Of a stretch of 42,184 bases of DNA, positions 1 to 8,140 are shown in pieces. The stretch is taken from positions 1-42,184 of the IMG/VR virus record IMGVR_UViG_3300042516_001369. The stretch is one strand, 5' to 3'. The number at the start of each line of letters is the position of its first letter. Position 1 is the first letter of the stretch. The stretch is from a virus. The notes under the pieces were generated by a model. It was not told where the DNA came from and did not search any database. It saw nothing but the letters and a program-made list of their open reading frames with translations. Position numbers and translations under genes: made by a program.

Positions 1-196
1 TCTTCCATCGTTGACTACACGCAATCCATCAACAACTATGTCTCGCAGATTGGCGGCGCAAACAACACATCCTCTACTTGGGTTCGCGTGTCCGTTCAAT
101 TTACGACGCCCGCAGGATGCACAGCAATCTACGTCTACCCAACTTCAAGCGATTCCGGCACGGTTGATCTTCTGATTTGGGGCGCACAGGTCGAAA
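1..196. repeat. Near-identical repeat shared with 40687-40882
   Basis: Bases 1-195 match 40687-40881 with four differences seen by eye (positions 78, 154, 171 and 172). Similarity continues more weakly, with a 3-base length change, to about base 250. The block encodes the conserved carbohydrate-binding-like domain of both fibres. The window begins exactly inside this repeat, so it probably marks where assembly was interrupted. It is also a natural site for homologous recombination between the two fibre genes. Confidence 0.9.
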
Positions 197-753
197 CCGG
201 CTCCGGTGCCAGTTCTTACATCCCCACGGGCGCGAGCACGGCGACGAGGGCTTTGGAGTCGTGCGTAATGACCGGGACGAACTTCTCGTCGTGGTTTGCT
301 GGAGCGACGGAGGGCGTGCTGTACGCGGAATGCGAACGACCGAGGAAGATTGAATCGCCTGCGGCAGATCATGCCATCGTTGGTACTCGGTACTCAAGTG
401 GGCAGGGACTTTGGGTCTATGCGTCCGCTACGAACCAGTACCCATCGTCCTACATCTTCCCGTCTGGTGGAGCGCAGTTTGCCGGAGGCATCGCTACGAT
501 GATCCCTCTTGTCAGCAAGCAAGCGGTTCGCTGGTTCAACGCAAATGACATCACGAACTTCGGAAACGGAATACAGGGAACTACGAATACTGCTGGAACA
601 GGAACGATGGTTCCGACCATGCTGACCATTGGCGCGAACTCCACCACCGGTACTGCTGCGAATTTGGAATGGCTCAACGGCTGCGTTCGCCGCGTCAAGT
701 TCTGGCCCGTTGCTCTCCCCGACTCGCAAATCATCGCACTTACCACACCATGA
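1..753 (+). CDS. Tail fibre/adhesin, 3' part only (5' end lies outside the window)
   Basis: The frame is open from base 1 and ends at TGA 751-753, leaving 250 residues of a larger protein. The first ~85 residues are almost identical to residues 333-417 of the fibre encoded at 39691-41412: a carbohydrate-binding-module-like beta domain ending in a 'LLIWGAQVE' strand and a 'SSYIPT' linker. The following ~165 residues diverge strongly from that paralogue except at the extreme C-terminus (G-x-V-x-x-x-K-F/Y-W-P, then 'TT'), as expected for a variable LamG/concanavalin-like receptor-binding tip. It lies outside the host cell on the virion and is inferred to bind surface glycans. The start codon is not in the window. 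Ribosomes can re-initiate at the overlapping ATGA into the next gene. Confidence 0.8.
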   Translation, partial: SSIVDYTQSINNYVSQIGGANNTSSTWVRVSVQFTTPAGCTAIYVYPTSSDSGTVDLLIWGAQVETGSGASSYIPTGASTATRALESCVMTGTNFSSWFAGATEGVLYAECERPRKIESPAADHAIVGTRYSSGQGLWVYASATNQYPSSYIFPSGGAQFAGGIATMIPLVSKQAVRWFNANDITNFGNGIQGTTNTAGTGTMVPTMLTIGANSTTGTAANLEWLNGCVRRVKFWPVALPDSQIIALTTP

Positions 754-1055
754 GCGACTACATGCTCCGCACCGAAACCGAAGCGCAGATGGACGATGCG
801 CTCGAGGCCGCCGGAATCCTCGTTGAGGTCGATCAGGGCGAGGGCGAGATGGTGCTCATGCCCGTCCCGAACTGCGCTTTGGATCGCATCGGCCCCATCC
901 CGCCCGTGCTGGACGAAGACGGCAACGAGATCCGCCCCGGCGACCCGCGATATCACACCAACCTGCGGGTGGCGTTTGAGCTGACCGAGGAGCAGGTCGA
1001 GGCGCTCCCGACATTCACCCCGGAGCCGGGGATTCCGTACCGGGTATGGGCATGA
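750..1055 (+). CDS. Small fibre-partner protein, copy 1 (unknown family)
   Basis: 101 residues, starting at the ATG that overlaps the fibre stop codon (ATGA). It is acidic and soluble, with no signal peptide or membrane segment. It is clearly homologous to the 100-residue product of 41414-41716; both share 'LDRIGPIP', a 'RPGD-x-RYH-x-N-R' segment, 'ELTE-x-QVEALPTFTPEP' and 'IPYRV'. Each copy sits directly behind a fibre gene and in front of a lipoprotein gene. Because it travels with the fibre, a fibre-assembly chaperone or fibre-bound accessory role is inferred, by analogy with Tfa-type proteins, but I see no Tfa motif. Function is otherwise unknown. Confidence 0.8.
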   Translation: MSDYMLRTETEAQMDDALEAAGILVEVDQGEGEMVLMPVPNCALDRIGPIPPVLDEDGNEIRPGDPRYHTNLRVAFELTEEQVEALPTFTPEPGIPYRVWA

Positions 1056-1531
1056 GGCTCCTGCTCGCGGTCCTGCTGCTCGCCGGCTGCAACCCGGTCG
1101 CACGGATCTCCGCGAACGCGACCGCCATCCGCAACGAGGCGCAGGCGCTCATCGACCACGGGAACGCCACGGGCGACCAGGTCGTGGTGCAGGGCGCGAC
1201 GCGCATCGACGCGGCCGCGGCGGCCATCCACGGCGACATCCCGGCCGTGCAGGCAATCACCCCCGCGTGGCTGTCCACGCTGCAATGGTGGGGCATCGCG
1301 GTCGCGGTCGTGGCCGTGGCGTTCGTGCTGTGGCAGACCGGGATCGGCACGGCCATCAGGGTCGCCGTCGGCTGGTTACCCAGGCGGAAGGTGCGTGACG
1401 CCGAGATGGCCGCTGCCATGCTCGACGACGACAAGACGGAGAACCTGCGCGAGTACATCGCCGCGCGCCGCGGGTCGGATCCGGCATTCGATGCCGCGTG
1501 GCGCAGGATCAAGAACAAGGAGAAGGCATGA
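1046..1531 (+). CDS. Phage lipoprotein with one membrane segment, copy 1 (possible unimolecular spanin)
   Basis: 161 residues. The N-terminus is a short lipoprotein signal with lipobox LLAGC, so Cys15 would be acylated (ATG 1046; an alternative ATG is at 1052). A hydrophobic segment at about residues 79-98 ('WWGIAVAVVAVAF') is followed by a positively charged tail rich in Arg and Lys. An acylated N-terminus joined to a C-terminal membrane span is the topology of unimolecular spanins, which link outer and inner membranes at lysis, although here a ~60-residue cytoplasmic tail follows. A superinfection-exclusion lipoprotein or a holin is also possible. It overlaps the preceding gene by 10 bases and is a paralogue of the partial gene at 41713. 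Confidence 0.75.
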   Translation: MGMRLLLAVLLLAGCNPVARISANATAIRNEAQALIDHGNATGDQVVVQGATRIDAAAAAIHGDIPAVQAITPAWLSTLQWWGIAVAVVAVAFVLWQTGIGTAIRVAVGWLPRRKVRDAEMAAAMLDDDKTENLREYIAARRGSDPAFDAAWRRIKNKEKA

Positions 1532-1659
1532 TCGACTTCATCGTCAACGTCGCTTCGGCGTTCATCGTCGGGTACGCCGTGTGCTGCTGGTTCCCGCCGA
1601 CCTGGATCGCCGGCAAGCTCGGCTTCGGCATCACCAAGACGAAGGGCAAGCGGAAGTGA
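1528..1659 (+). CDS. 43-residue single-span membrane peptide
   Basis: A short frame starting at the ATG overlapping the lipoprotein stop (ATGA). It encodes a hydrophobic segment at about residues 3-25, containing two adjacent Cys, and a basic tail ending 'KTKGKRK'. Its TGA overlaps the GTG of the next gene. Tight coupling on both sides and a coherent membrane-peptide composition argue that it is real. The topology suits a small holin or lysis regulator, but no family is recognised. The equivalent position in the other cassette lies beyond the end of the window. Confidence 0.6.
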   Translation: MIDFIVNVASAFIVGYAVCCWFPPTWIAGKLGFGITKTKGKRK

Positions 1660-3077
1660 GCGAACTCAAGGTCAACAAGGTCACGCCATCGACCGGGACC
1701 CAGGTCGAGCTGGAGGCGACCACCTTGCTCGTCGACGGGACGCTCGTCGTTCCGACGGTGAACAACCCGGCCGGCGTCGCTGTCCAGCACAACGGCAGCA
1801 CCAAGCTCGCGACATCGTCGACCGGGGTCACCGTGACCGGGACCGTCACCGCCACCGCGTTCTCCGGAAGCGGTGCCGGCCTTACGGGCATCATCGCGGC
1901 CGGAACCGGAGGAGCCTCGTCGACCGGCGGCCTGTCGGTGGTGGCTGCAAGCGGCGGCGGCAATGTTGGCGACATCGTCTTCTACACCAATGGAACCGCG
2001 GGTGCAAACATTCGCGGGACCTGCACGAACGGCGGTGACTGGAACTTCGACAGCAACACGCTGTTCATCCAGAACAGCACCAACAGGGTCGGCATCGGGA
2101 CCGTGGCGCCAGCGTCGGCTCTTGACGTCACCGGCACCGTTCGCGCCAGCGACGTGACGATCGTCGGAACTGGTCAGCTGGTCGGCGGCATCGGTGCAGT
2201 TACGACGTCCGGAGTGCTCAACTGGAACGACGTGTCAAATGCACGGTCCGGAAACGGATACACGCTGCTCCGGAGCAGCACGTCGTCGAACCAGCCAACG
2301 TCGTATTCGGCGACAACCGACTATTTCCATCCGTTCTCGTTTGAGTACAGCAGCAAGGACGGCTCTGGCAATATGTGCCAGTTCGCCATCCCATACACCA
2401 CCACGCTGTCAGGGATTCACTACCGCACGAGGGTTGGCGGCACTTGGGATTCATGGCGTTCGCTCGTCACCATGCCGAACGAGACGACGCCGAAGATCAC
2501 GGTAACCGCCACCGGCGTCGGCATCGCGAATACAGCCCCGAATGACGTCCTTGACGTCACCGGCGGCATCCACGCCACCGGAGCGATCAAGGCAGACGCG
2601 GGTGTCAAGTTCATTGCCGGTGGGAACCTCCAAGCTGACGTCAACACGCTCGATGACTACGAGGAAGGCACGTTCGTCCCGGCGTACGCAATGTCCGGCG
2701 GAACGCCGGCCATCGGAACGATCATCTACAACACGGGCAGTACGGGTGGCCGTTACGTCAAGATCGGACGGCTCGTCCATGCAACCGGGCAGATCACAGT
2801 TACCACCGGCCCGTCAACGGCCGCTACCGGCACCTACCTTGTCATCACCGGCCTTCCGTTCGCCCCAAGCAACAACGCGTCAGTCACGATCGGATTCCGA
2901 ACCACCACGGCTGCTCACTGGGGAGGAGCGTTCCCGGCAACCGGATACACATTCAGCGGTGGCATTTATTTGATGACGAATGCCTATGCCTATCTGTCGT
3001 CCACCTCCGCGGATGCTGCGGCGGACCTAACCGGAACCGACCTCCGGTTCAGCGTGACCTACGAAACCAACTCCTAA
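1656..3077 (+). CDS. Second tail-fibre/structural repeat protein
   Basis: 473 residues from a GTG start that overlaps the upstream TGA (GTGA). Composition is dominated by Thr, Ser, Gly, Val and Ala, typical of beta-helical phage fibres. Repeated units of the type 'NRVGIGT-x-x-PASALDVTGTV' (about residues 144-166) and 'ALDVTG'-like repeats later are the usual stalk repeats of phage fibres. 'LDDYEEGTF' at about residue 345 introduces a C-terminal beta domain, an arrangement frequent in environmental phages. It is not homologous to the fibre at 39691, so the virion may carry different adhesins. No intramolecular chaperone or enzymatic motif is visible. Confidence 0.75.
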   Translation: MSELKVNKVTPSTGTQVELEATTLLVDGTLVVPTVNNPAGVAVQHNGSTKLATSSTGVTVTGTVTATAFSGSGAGLTGIIAAGTGGASSTGGLSVVAASGGGNVGDIVFYTNGTAGANIRGTCTNGGDWNFDSNTLFIQNSTNRVGIGTVAPASALDVTGTVRASDVTIVGTGQLVGGIGAVTTSGVLNWNDVSNARSGNGYTLLRSSTSSNQPTSYSATTDYFHPFSFEYSSKDGSGNMCQFAIPYTTTLSGIHYRTRVGGTWDSWRSLVTMPNETTPKITVTATGVGIANTAPNDVLDVTGGIHATGAIKADAGVKFIAGGNLQADVNTLDDYEEGTFVPAYAMSGGTPAIGTIIYNTGSTGGRYVKIGRLVHATGQITVTTGPSTAATGTYLVITGLPFAPSNNASVTIGFRTTTAAHWGGAFPATGYTFSGGIYLMTNAYAYLSSTSADAAADLTGTDLRFSVTYETNS

Positions 3078-3079
3078 CC

Positions 3080-3343
3080 ATGCCCACATCAACCACCGAA
3101 ACGGTCGAAATCAACGACGACGGCATGATTTCCTACAAGGAGACGACCGTCGAGACGGACGGAGGCGGAAACGTAATTTCCGTCTCGTACCGGCGGGGCG
3201 TCTATCCGCCATCAGGAAGTCCGGTCGGGATCACCGCCGTCGACACCGTCGGCAGCGTCAGCTGGACCGCCAACGTCATCGAGAAGTATGAGCAGAAGAT
3301 TTATGGCGAGTTGGGTGAGCCTATTCCCCTTGGAGGCGTCTGA
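3080..3343 (+). CDS. Hypothetical protein between fibre and tail tube genes
   Basis: 87 residues, acidic and beta-rich in appearance, with no membrane segment, no cysteine and no recognisable motif. It starts two bases after the fibre stop and its TGA overlaps the next ATG (TGATG), so it belongs to the late operon. Position between a fibre and tail tube A suggests a small virion or tail-assembly component. Function unknown. Confidence 0.65.
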   Translation: MPTSTTETVEINDDGMISYKETTVETDGGGNVISVSYRRGVYPPSGSPVGITAVDTVGSVSWTANVIEKYEQKIYGELGEPIPLGGV

Positions 3344-3930
3344 TGACCAAGCTCGAGGCCATCAACGCAATCCTCCGCCGGCTCGGGCTCACCCCAGTGT
3401 CGTCGCTGGACACCGGCGGCAACTCGACGCAGGCCCAGGCCGAGCGATACCTCGACGACGCCGATCGGTCCTGCCAGGCGCGAGGTTGGCACTTCAACAC
3501 CCGCCGGGGCGTGACGCTCGCTCGAAACGGGTCCAACAAGGTCGCCGTGCCGGCCGGGACGTACCGAATCGACACGAGCGGCTCGTGCGCCAGCATCGAC
3601 GTCTCCGTGGTCGGCGGGTTCCTGTACGACCTTGAGAACAACACCGACGTCTGGTCGCGTGACCTCGAGGTGTCGTATGTGAGTCACGCGGCCTTCACGG
3701 ACCTGCCGCAGACCTTCGCAGACTACGTCATTTCCGAAGCCGCGTTCCTCTACAACCGGGCCCACAAGGCAAACAAGGCTATCGACGGCGCGCTCGCCGC
3801 GGAGGCTGCCCGGCGCTACTCCGAGGCCAAGCGTGAGGACGACGACCGGGCCGACGTCAACGTGCTGAACACGTCCGAGATGAACCAGATGCGCGGCCGC
3901 CCGCGCATGAGAGACAGGAGCGTCTTCTGA
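3343..3930 (+). CDS. Tail tubular protein A (T7 gp11-like), copy 1
   Basis: 195 residues, matching the ~196 residues of T7 gp11. The N-terminus 'KLEAINAILRRLGLTPVSSL' followed by a D-x-x-G spacer, 'AERYLDDADRSCQARGWHFN' and the 'TRRGVTL' turn are hallmarks of the tail-tube-A (gatekeeper) family. In T7 twelve copies form a ring under the portal that joins head to tail and helps retain DNA. This is the copy most like classical gp11. It is followed at once by two more related genes and then by tail tube B, so the late gene order is conserved around it. Confidence 0.92.
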   Translation: MTKLEAINAILRRLGLTPVSSLDTGGNSTQAQAERYLDDADRSCQARGWHFNTRRGVTLARNGSNKVAVPAGTYRIDTSGSCASIDVSVVGGFLYDLENNTDVWSRDLEVSYVSHAAFTDLPQTFADYVISEAAFLYNRAHKANKAIDGALAAEAARRYSEAKREDDDRADVNVLNTSEMNQMRGRPRMRDRSVF

Positions 3931-4517
3931 TGCCAGGAATGAGCAAGCTCGATGCGGTGAATGCGTGCCTCGCCGCGGTCAACGAGTACAGGGTCACATC
4001 GCTCGACACGGGCGGGACCAGCATCGCCGGCGAGGCGGAGCGGTACGTCGACGACGCGGTCCGGTACGTCTGCACGCAGGGTTTCCCGTGCAACACCCGC
4101 AGGGCCGTCAGCTTCACGGGTGCAGGCACATCCCCGTTCGAGATCTCCATTGCCGCCGCTAACCCGGAGATCCTCCGGGTCAAGCCCGTTGGATCGACGG
4201 CGCATCGGAACGTCGTCATCCGCGGCGACAAGCTGTACGACGCAGACCGAAGCACCACCAACTTCCAGGGCCAGACCGTCTACCTCGACGTCGCCGAGCT
4301 GCTCACGTTCGCCGACCTGGACCCGACGCTCAAGGAAATGACCGTCAAGTACGCGGCGCAGCAGTTCGCGCGGCGCACCACGCAGTCGCAGCTCGCGGAT
4401 GCGTACATCTCGCAGGAGCTGGCAGCCACCGAACTCGTGACCCCGAAGAGCCCCACCTTCGGGACCAACTTCCCGATCTTCTCGCAGCAGCAGCCGCAGC
4501 AGCGGCAAGGACAGTAA
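3930..4517 (+). CDS. Tail tubular protein A-like paralogue, copy 2
   Basis: 195 residues, the same length as the preceding gene and overlapping it by one base (TGATG). Its N-terminal third aligns with copy 1: 'KLDAVNACL', 'VTSLDTGGTS', 'EAERYVDDAVRYVCTQGF' and 'CNTRRAVSF' occupy equivalent positions. The C-terminus is Gln-rich. It is clearly a paralogue within the gp11 family rather than a chance resemblance. Whether it forms a mixed ring with copy 1 or an extra adaptor layer is unknown. Confidence 0.85.
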   Translation: MPGMSKLDAVNACLAAVNEYRVTSLDTGGTSIAGEAERYVDDAVRYVCTQGFPCNTRRAVSFTGAGTSPFEISIAAANPEILRVKPVGSTAHRNVVIRGDKLYDADRSTTNFQGQTVYLDVAELLTFADLDPTLKEMTVKYAAQQFARRTTQSQLADAYISQELAATELVTPKSPTFGTNFPIFSQQQPQQRQGQ

Positions 4518-5129
4518 ATGCCCAACCCGTACTCGATCGCAGATGCGATCAACCAGGTCGCCGAGGTGCTGATCCCGTTCCCGATGTATGGGGCAGACGT
4601 CGCCGCAGGAGACGAGACGTCCGTCTACGCGGTCGCAAAGCAGTTCATTTCTCGGGCGCGCACCGACGTCTGCTCCGTCCCGACCGAGCACAACACGCAG
4701 CTCGCGAAGGAGTACTCGCTCGACGCAAACGGCAAAGCGACGCTGACGCAGGCCCCGAACGCGTTCGCCGAGCTCGGGATCAAGGCGGCCGGGCCCGACC
4801 AGTACCGCACGCTCGTCCTGCGCTGGGACAGCACCGCCACCGCGCAGATGCGGCCGTACGACGCCGACAAGGGCACGTTCGCGCTCGGAACGCCGACGAC
4901 CGGCAAGGTGTGGCTCGACGTGACCGTGCTGCTGCCCTGGGAGTCGCTGAACACCCGCATGGCCGAGCAGGTCATCGCTCGTGCCAAGCTCGCATTCCAG
5001 CGCCGCTACGCGCCGGAGCAGCTCAAGGACCTCCAGCTCCAGCAGGAGTTCCAGATGGCTGGCGACGCGTCTCGCCGGCCCGGCGACCAGGTCCCCGCCG
5101 CCATGGATCCCCGCGCCATGCGCGGTTGA
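4518..5129 (+). CDS. Probable third tail tubular protein A-like paralogue
   Basis: 203 residues directly behind copy 2. The N-terminus differs, but the C-terminal half ('VWLDVTVLLPWESLNTRMAE', then an 'AKLAFQRRYAPEQLKDLQLQ' helix) follows the order of copy 2, whose 'VYLDVAELLTFADLD' is followed by a 'KYAAQQFARRTTQSQLAD' helix, and of copy 1, where a 'LEVSYVSHAAFTDLP' strand is followed by an 'EAAFLYNRAHK' helix. Relation to gp11 is therefore inferred from co-linear motifs and near-equal length and is less certain than for copy 2. Position between gp11-like and gp12-like genes supports an adaptor role at the head-tail joint. Confidence 0.65.
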   Translation: MPNPYSIADAINQVAEVLIPFPMYGADVAAGDETSVYAVAKQFISRARTDVCSVPTEHNTQLAKEYSLDANGKATLTQAPNAFAELGIKAAGPDQYRTLVLRWDSTATAQMRPYDADKGTFALGTPTTGKVWLDVTVLLPWESLNTRMAEQVIARAKLAFQRRYAPEQLKDLQLQQEFQMAGDASRRPGDQVPAAMDPRAMRG

Positions 5130-5132
5130 TGA

Positions 5133-7520
5133 ATGCCAACCAAGCCGTACTCGCAAAGGATCCCGTCGCTCCACAACGGGATCTCGACGCAGGCTCCCAG
5201 CAGCAGGTTCCCAAGCCAGGTCGCGGACGCCGAGAACGCCCTGTTCAGCCTCGTGAACGGCGTCTCGACCAGGGCCGGCACCCGTCACCACGTCACGATC
5301 CAGAAGTCCGGGCTCGCCGCCTCGTCGGCGAACTTCCGGATGCACCGGATCGTGCGTGACTCGAGCGAGCGGTACGGGATCGTCCACGGCAGGGACTCGG
5401 CCGGTGCGATGGCAATTGAGGTTCTCGACCTGCTGAACCCGCGAAACAGGGTCCAGTACTTCACCCTCGGCACGCCGTCGGCCGGCACGTTCACCATCTC
5501 GTTCGGAGGGCAGACGACGGCGGCGCTTGCACACAACGCGAGCGCCGCAGCCATCCAAACCGCGATCACCGGACTGACGTCCGTCGGAAGCGGAAACGCG
5601 ACCGTCACGGCGAGCGGAGGATGGTTCATCGTTGCGTTCTCCGACCTGCTCGAGTACTCGGGCCTGATCGTCGTCACATCGAGCCTGACCGGCGCGACCA
5701 TCGACGGCCCGTACGGCACGGCGTGCAAGGTCACTGGGAACTCCGGTGCGATCAAGACGTACCTCGAGGGCGGTTCCGCGACGGCAAGCGACCTCCGGTT
5801 CCTGACGATCGTCGACACGACGATCATCGCGAACTCCCAGGTCGCGACGGGAACGACCACGTCAAACCAGGCGCTCGATCCCGCGAAGATGCCGATCCAG
5901 ATGCAGCGGACGACACTTCTCCCTCCGACGTTCGCACTCTCGCAGATCACCTGGAACGCAGGGTCGGCGACCAAGACCGCTCCGGTGCCGATGCGGATGG
6001 GAGCTTCCGGCGAGAAGCGGATCGCCGACGTTTCGTACCACCGCGGTCGCCTCTGCTTCGCCATGGACGAGTGGCTGGTGACCAGCCAACCGGACTCCCT
6101 CTACAACTTCTTCCCGTTCACGGCCGACGGGACGTACAACGATTCAGACCCGATCGTCGCGCAGCTCGGAAGCTCGAGCGTGTCGATCATCGACTGGCTC
6201 GTTCCGTTCAGGAAGTCGCTTCTCGTGCTGACCCGCAACGGCGCGCAGTTCGAGATCGGCGGAGGCGATGTCTTCACCCCGAAGACCGCCACGCTCACGC
6301 CGAGCACGACGTACGCGACCCAGCGCGTGCGCCCGGCACCGATCTCGTCGTTCATCTACTTCGCAGGCGTGCGCGAGAACACGTCGGTCGTCTACGAGTA
6401 CGCCTACGACGACGTCCAGGTGTCCTACCGGGCATCAGCGATCACGCAGCACGTCGACGGCCTGCTCCCGACAAGCATCAGGAGCATGGCCGCCAGCGAC
6501 AACAACGACACGCTCATCGTCGTTCCGGGGTCGCTTGCGCCGGACCAAGGGGCGGCGGTCGCGTCGAACGGGCTCGGCGGAGGGTTCTGGTCGAACCCGA
6601 ACACATGGTCCGGCGGATCATCGCCTGCGCCAGGACACGTCACGCAGATCGCGGCTGGCGACGTCGTGATCTTCGACTCGTACAGGAATTCGGCGTCCTC
6701 CCTATACCTGTACAGGACCCTGCGCGTCGCCGACAAGCTCGTGCAGAGCGCATGGACCAGATACACCTTCGGGATCGACAGGATCATGGACGTGTTCATC
6801 GTCGAGGACACGGCCTACGTCCTCCGATGCGCCTACACGCAGCCCGCCAACAGCGGCTCGACGTCATCGAACTACCGGCTCGTGCTCGACACCATGCCGA
6901 TCTCGACGGACCCAGCCGCGCCTGCGACTTTCGACGAGCAGCCGCGAATGGACCGCCGCAGGATCATCAGGAACGGGTCCGTGTCCGGTTCTGACCTCCT
7001 CGTAAGGATCGAGATCCCCGACTACGGGATCAACCGCGCGGCCGCCGAAATCAACGGCGTGTGGCAGGAGTACGACAACGTCGTGATCGAGCCGATCGCA
7101 GGAACGGACGACGCGAACGTCCGGATCGTCGGAGGCGCCGCACTCCTGAACAAGATGGCCGTGATCGGTCGGAACATTCCGTTCAGCATCACGACCACCC
7201 GTCTCTTCAGGTCCGACGACCAGGGCAACGCGATCGTCGAGGGCGAGCTATTCATCAACAAGATCGTCACGGATCACACTAACTCCGGGCCGTATTGGGT
7301 CACAGTCTCCGCGCAGAACCGGCAGGATCGCGAATTCCGGTTCAGCCCGGCCGGAAACTTCGAGAAGTACGGACGGTTCTCCGTCTGGACGCCGGGACGA
7401 GCCCAGGACATGACCATCTCGATCAAGAACAGCAACTCGGCAGGCACGACGACCACGCGGCCAACGGTGATCACCGGCGTCGAGTTCTACGGCACGCACA
7501 ACACGGCAACGGAAGGCTGA
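5133..7520 (+). CDS. Tail tubular protein B (T7 gp12-like)
   Basis: 795 residues, against 794 in T7 gp12. The N-terminus ('IPSLHNGISTQAPSSRFPSQ', then 'ADAENALFSLVNGVSTRAGT') is the diagnostic opening of the tail-tube-B/nozzle family. The 'RIADVSYHRGRLCFAMDEWL' segment and 'SSVSIIDWLVPFRKSLLVLT' in the middle are likewise typical. The protein forms the hexameric nozzle at the tail tip through which DNA leaves. About residues 95-200 contain a Thr/Ala/Gly-rich beta domain not needed for the core fold, possibly an insertion. It follows the three gp11-like genes and precedes the internal virion proteins, as in T7. Confidence 0.93.
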   Translation: MPTKPYSQRIPSLHNGISTQAPSSRFPSQVADAENALFSLVNGVSTRAGTRHHVTIQKSGLAASSANFRMHRIVRDSSERYGIVHGRDSAGAMAIEVLDLLNPRNRVQYFTLGTPSAGTFTISFGGQTTAALAHNASAAAIQTAITGLTSVGSGNATVTASGGWFIVAFSDLLEYSGLIVVTSSLTGATIDGPYGTACKVTGNSGAIKTYLEGGSATASDLRFLTIVDTTIIANSQVATGTTTSNQALDPAKMPIQMQRTTLLPPTFALSQITWNAGSATKTAPVPMRMGASGEKRIADVSYHRGRLCFAMDEWLVTSQPDSLYNFFPFTADGTYNDSDPIVAQLGSSSVSIIDWLVPFRKSLLVLTRNGAQFEIGGGDVFTPKTATLTPSTTYATQRVRPAPISSFIYFAGVRENTSVVYEYAYDDVQVSYRASAITQHVDGLLPTSIRSMAASDNNDTLIVVPGSLAPDQGAAVASNGLGGGFWSNPNTWSGGSSPAPGHVTQIAAGDVVIFDSYRNSASSLYLYRTLRVADKLVQSAWTRYTFGIDRIMDVFIVEDTAYVLRCAYTQPANSGSTSSNYRLVLDTMPISTDPAAPATFDEQPRMDRRRIIRNGSVSGSDLLVRIEIPDYGINRAAAEINGVWQEYDNVVIEPIAGTDDANVRIVGGAALLNKMAVIGRNIPFSITTTRLFRSDDQGNAIVEGELFINKIVTDHTNSGPYWVTVSAQNRQDREFRFSPAGNFEKYGRFSVWTPGRAQDMTISIKNSNSAGTTTTRPTVITGVEFYGTHNTATEG

Positions 7521-7525
7521 AACGA

Positions 7526-8140
7526 ATGATCCCACTGTTGGTCGGAGGCGCGGCCATGGGCCTGTTCCAGGGCTTCCTTGGCTCGCAGGCGCAGGCGAAG
7601 CGCAACGAGGCGCTGGCTGCATCGATGCGGCAGCTCCAGGTGCAGCAGGGCAACATCAACGTCGCCTACGACACGCAGAACCAGATGCTCCAGGACAACC
7701 AGCGGTTCCAGACCGAGGGCCTGATGCAGAACATCGCCGTGCAGCGGATGGGGCTCCGCAGGCAGTACCAGCAGGCTGCCGGGACTGCGCGCGCCGCGGT
7801 CGCCGAGAGCGGATTTGCCGTCAGCGGCTCCAAGCGGGACATCCTCCGCTCCATCGACATGGACGCGGTCATCAATCGCCGCATCCTGGAGTCGAACATC
7901 AGCCGCGCAGTCGAACAGGATGCGCTCGAGTTCAGGAACCAGCTCTTCTCGCTGAACCAGCAGCGTCGGGCGCAGCAGTACGGATACCAGAACCAGATGA
8001 TGAGCCTCTCCAACGAGCAGGGCAGCACGTTCCTCACCGGGCTCACCCAGGGCATCCAGGGCTTCGGCACCGGCATCTCGATCGGCAGCGCGTTCAGTGA
8101 CCGAAGCATCAGCACCTACGTCGGCGGGGGCAGGTCGTGA
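7526..8140 (+). CDS. Internal virion protein B (T7 gp14-like)
   Basis: 204 residues, against 196 for T7 gp14. The N-terminus has a Gly/Ala-rich hydrophobic segment ('LLVGGAAMGLFQGFLG') and then a long helical Gln/Ala-rich region with 'YQQAAGTARAAVAESGFAVS', a pattern common to gp14-like ejection proteins. In T7 gp14 is ejected first and forms a pore in the outer membrane. The chosen ATG at 7526 lies five bases after the gp12 stop. Identification rests on length, composition and position between gp12 and the gp15/gp16-like genes. Confidence 0.85.
   Translation: MIPLLVGGAAMGLFQGFLGSQAQAKRNEALAASMRQLQVQQGNINVAYDTQNQMLQDNQRFQTEGLMQNIAVQRMGLRRQYQQAAGTARAAVAESGFAVSGSKRDILRSIDMDAVINRRILESNISRAVEQDALEFRNQLFSLNQQRRAQQYGYQNQMMSLSNEQGSTFLTGLTQGIQGFGTGISIGSAFSDRSISTYVGGGRS

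Noticed and set aside
1-753. Diversity-generating retroelement (repeated fibre segment as template and variable repeat)
   Set aside because: No reverse transcriptase gene is present and the few differences are not concentrated at adenines.
3816-5558. Long minus-strand open frame (580 codons), and similar ones at 12723-14762 and 16308-18230
   Set aside because: Antisense shadows of well-identified virion and terminase genes; they arise from high GC at third positions and encode low-complexity Arg/Val/Leu/Asp strings.
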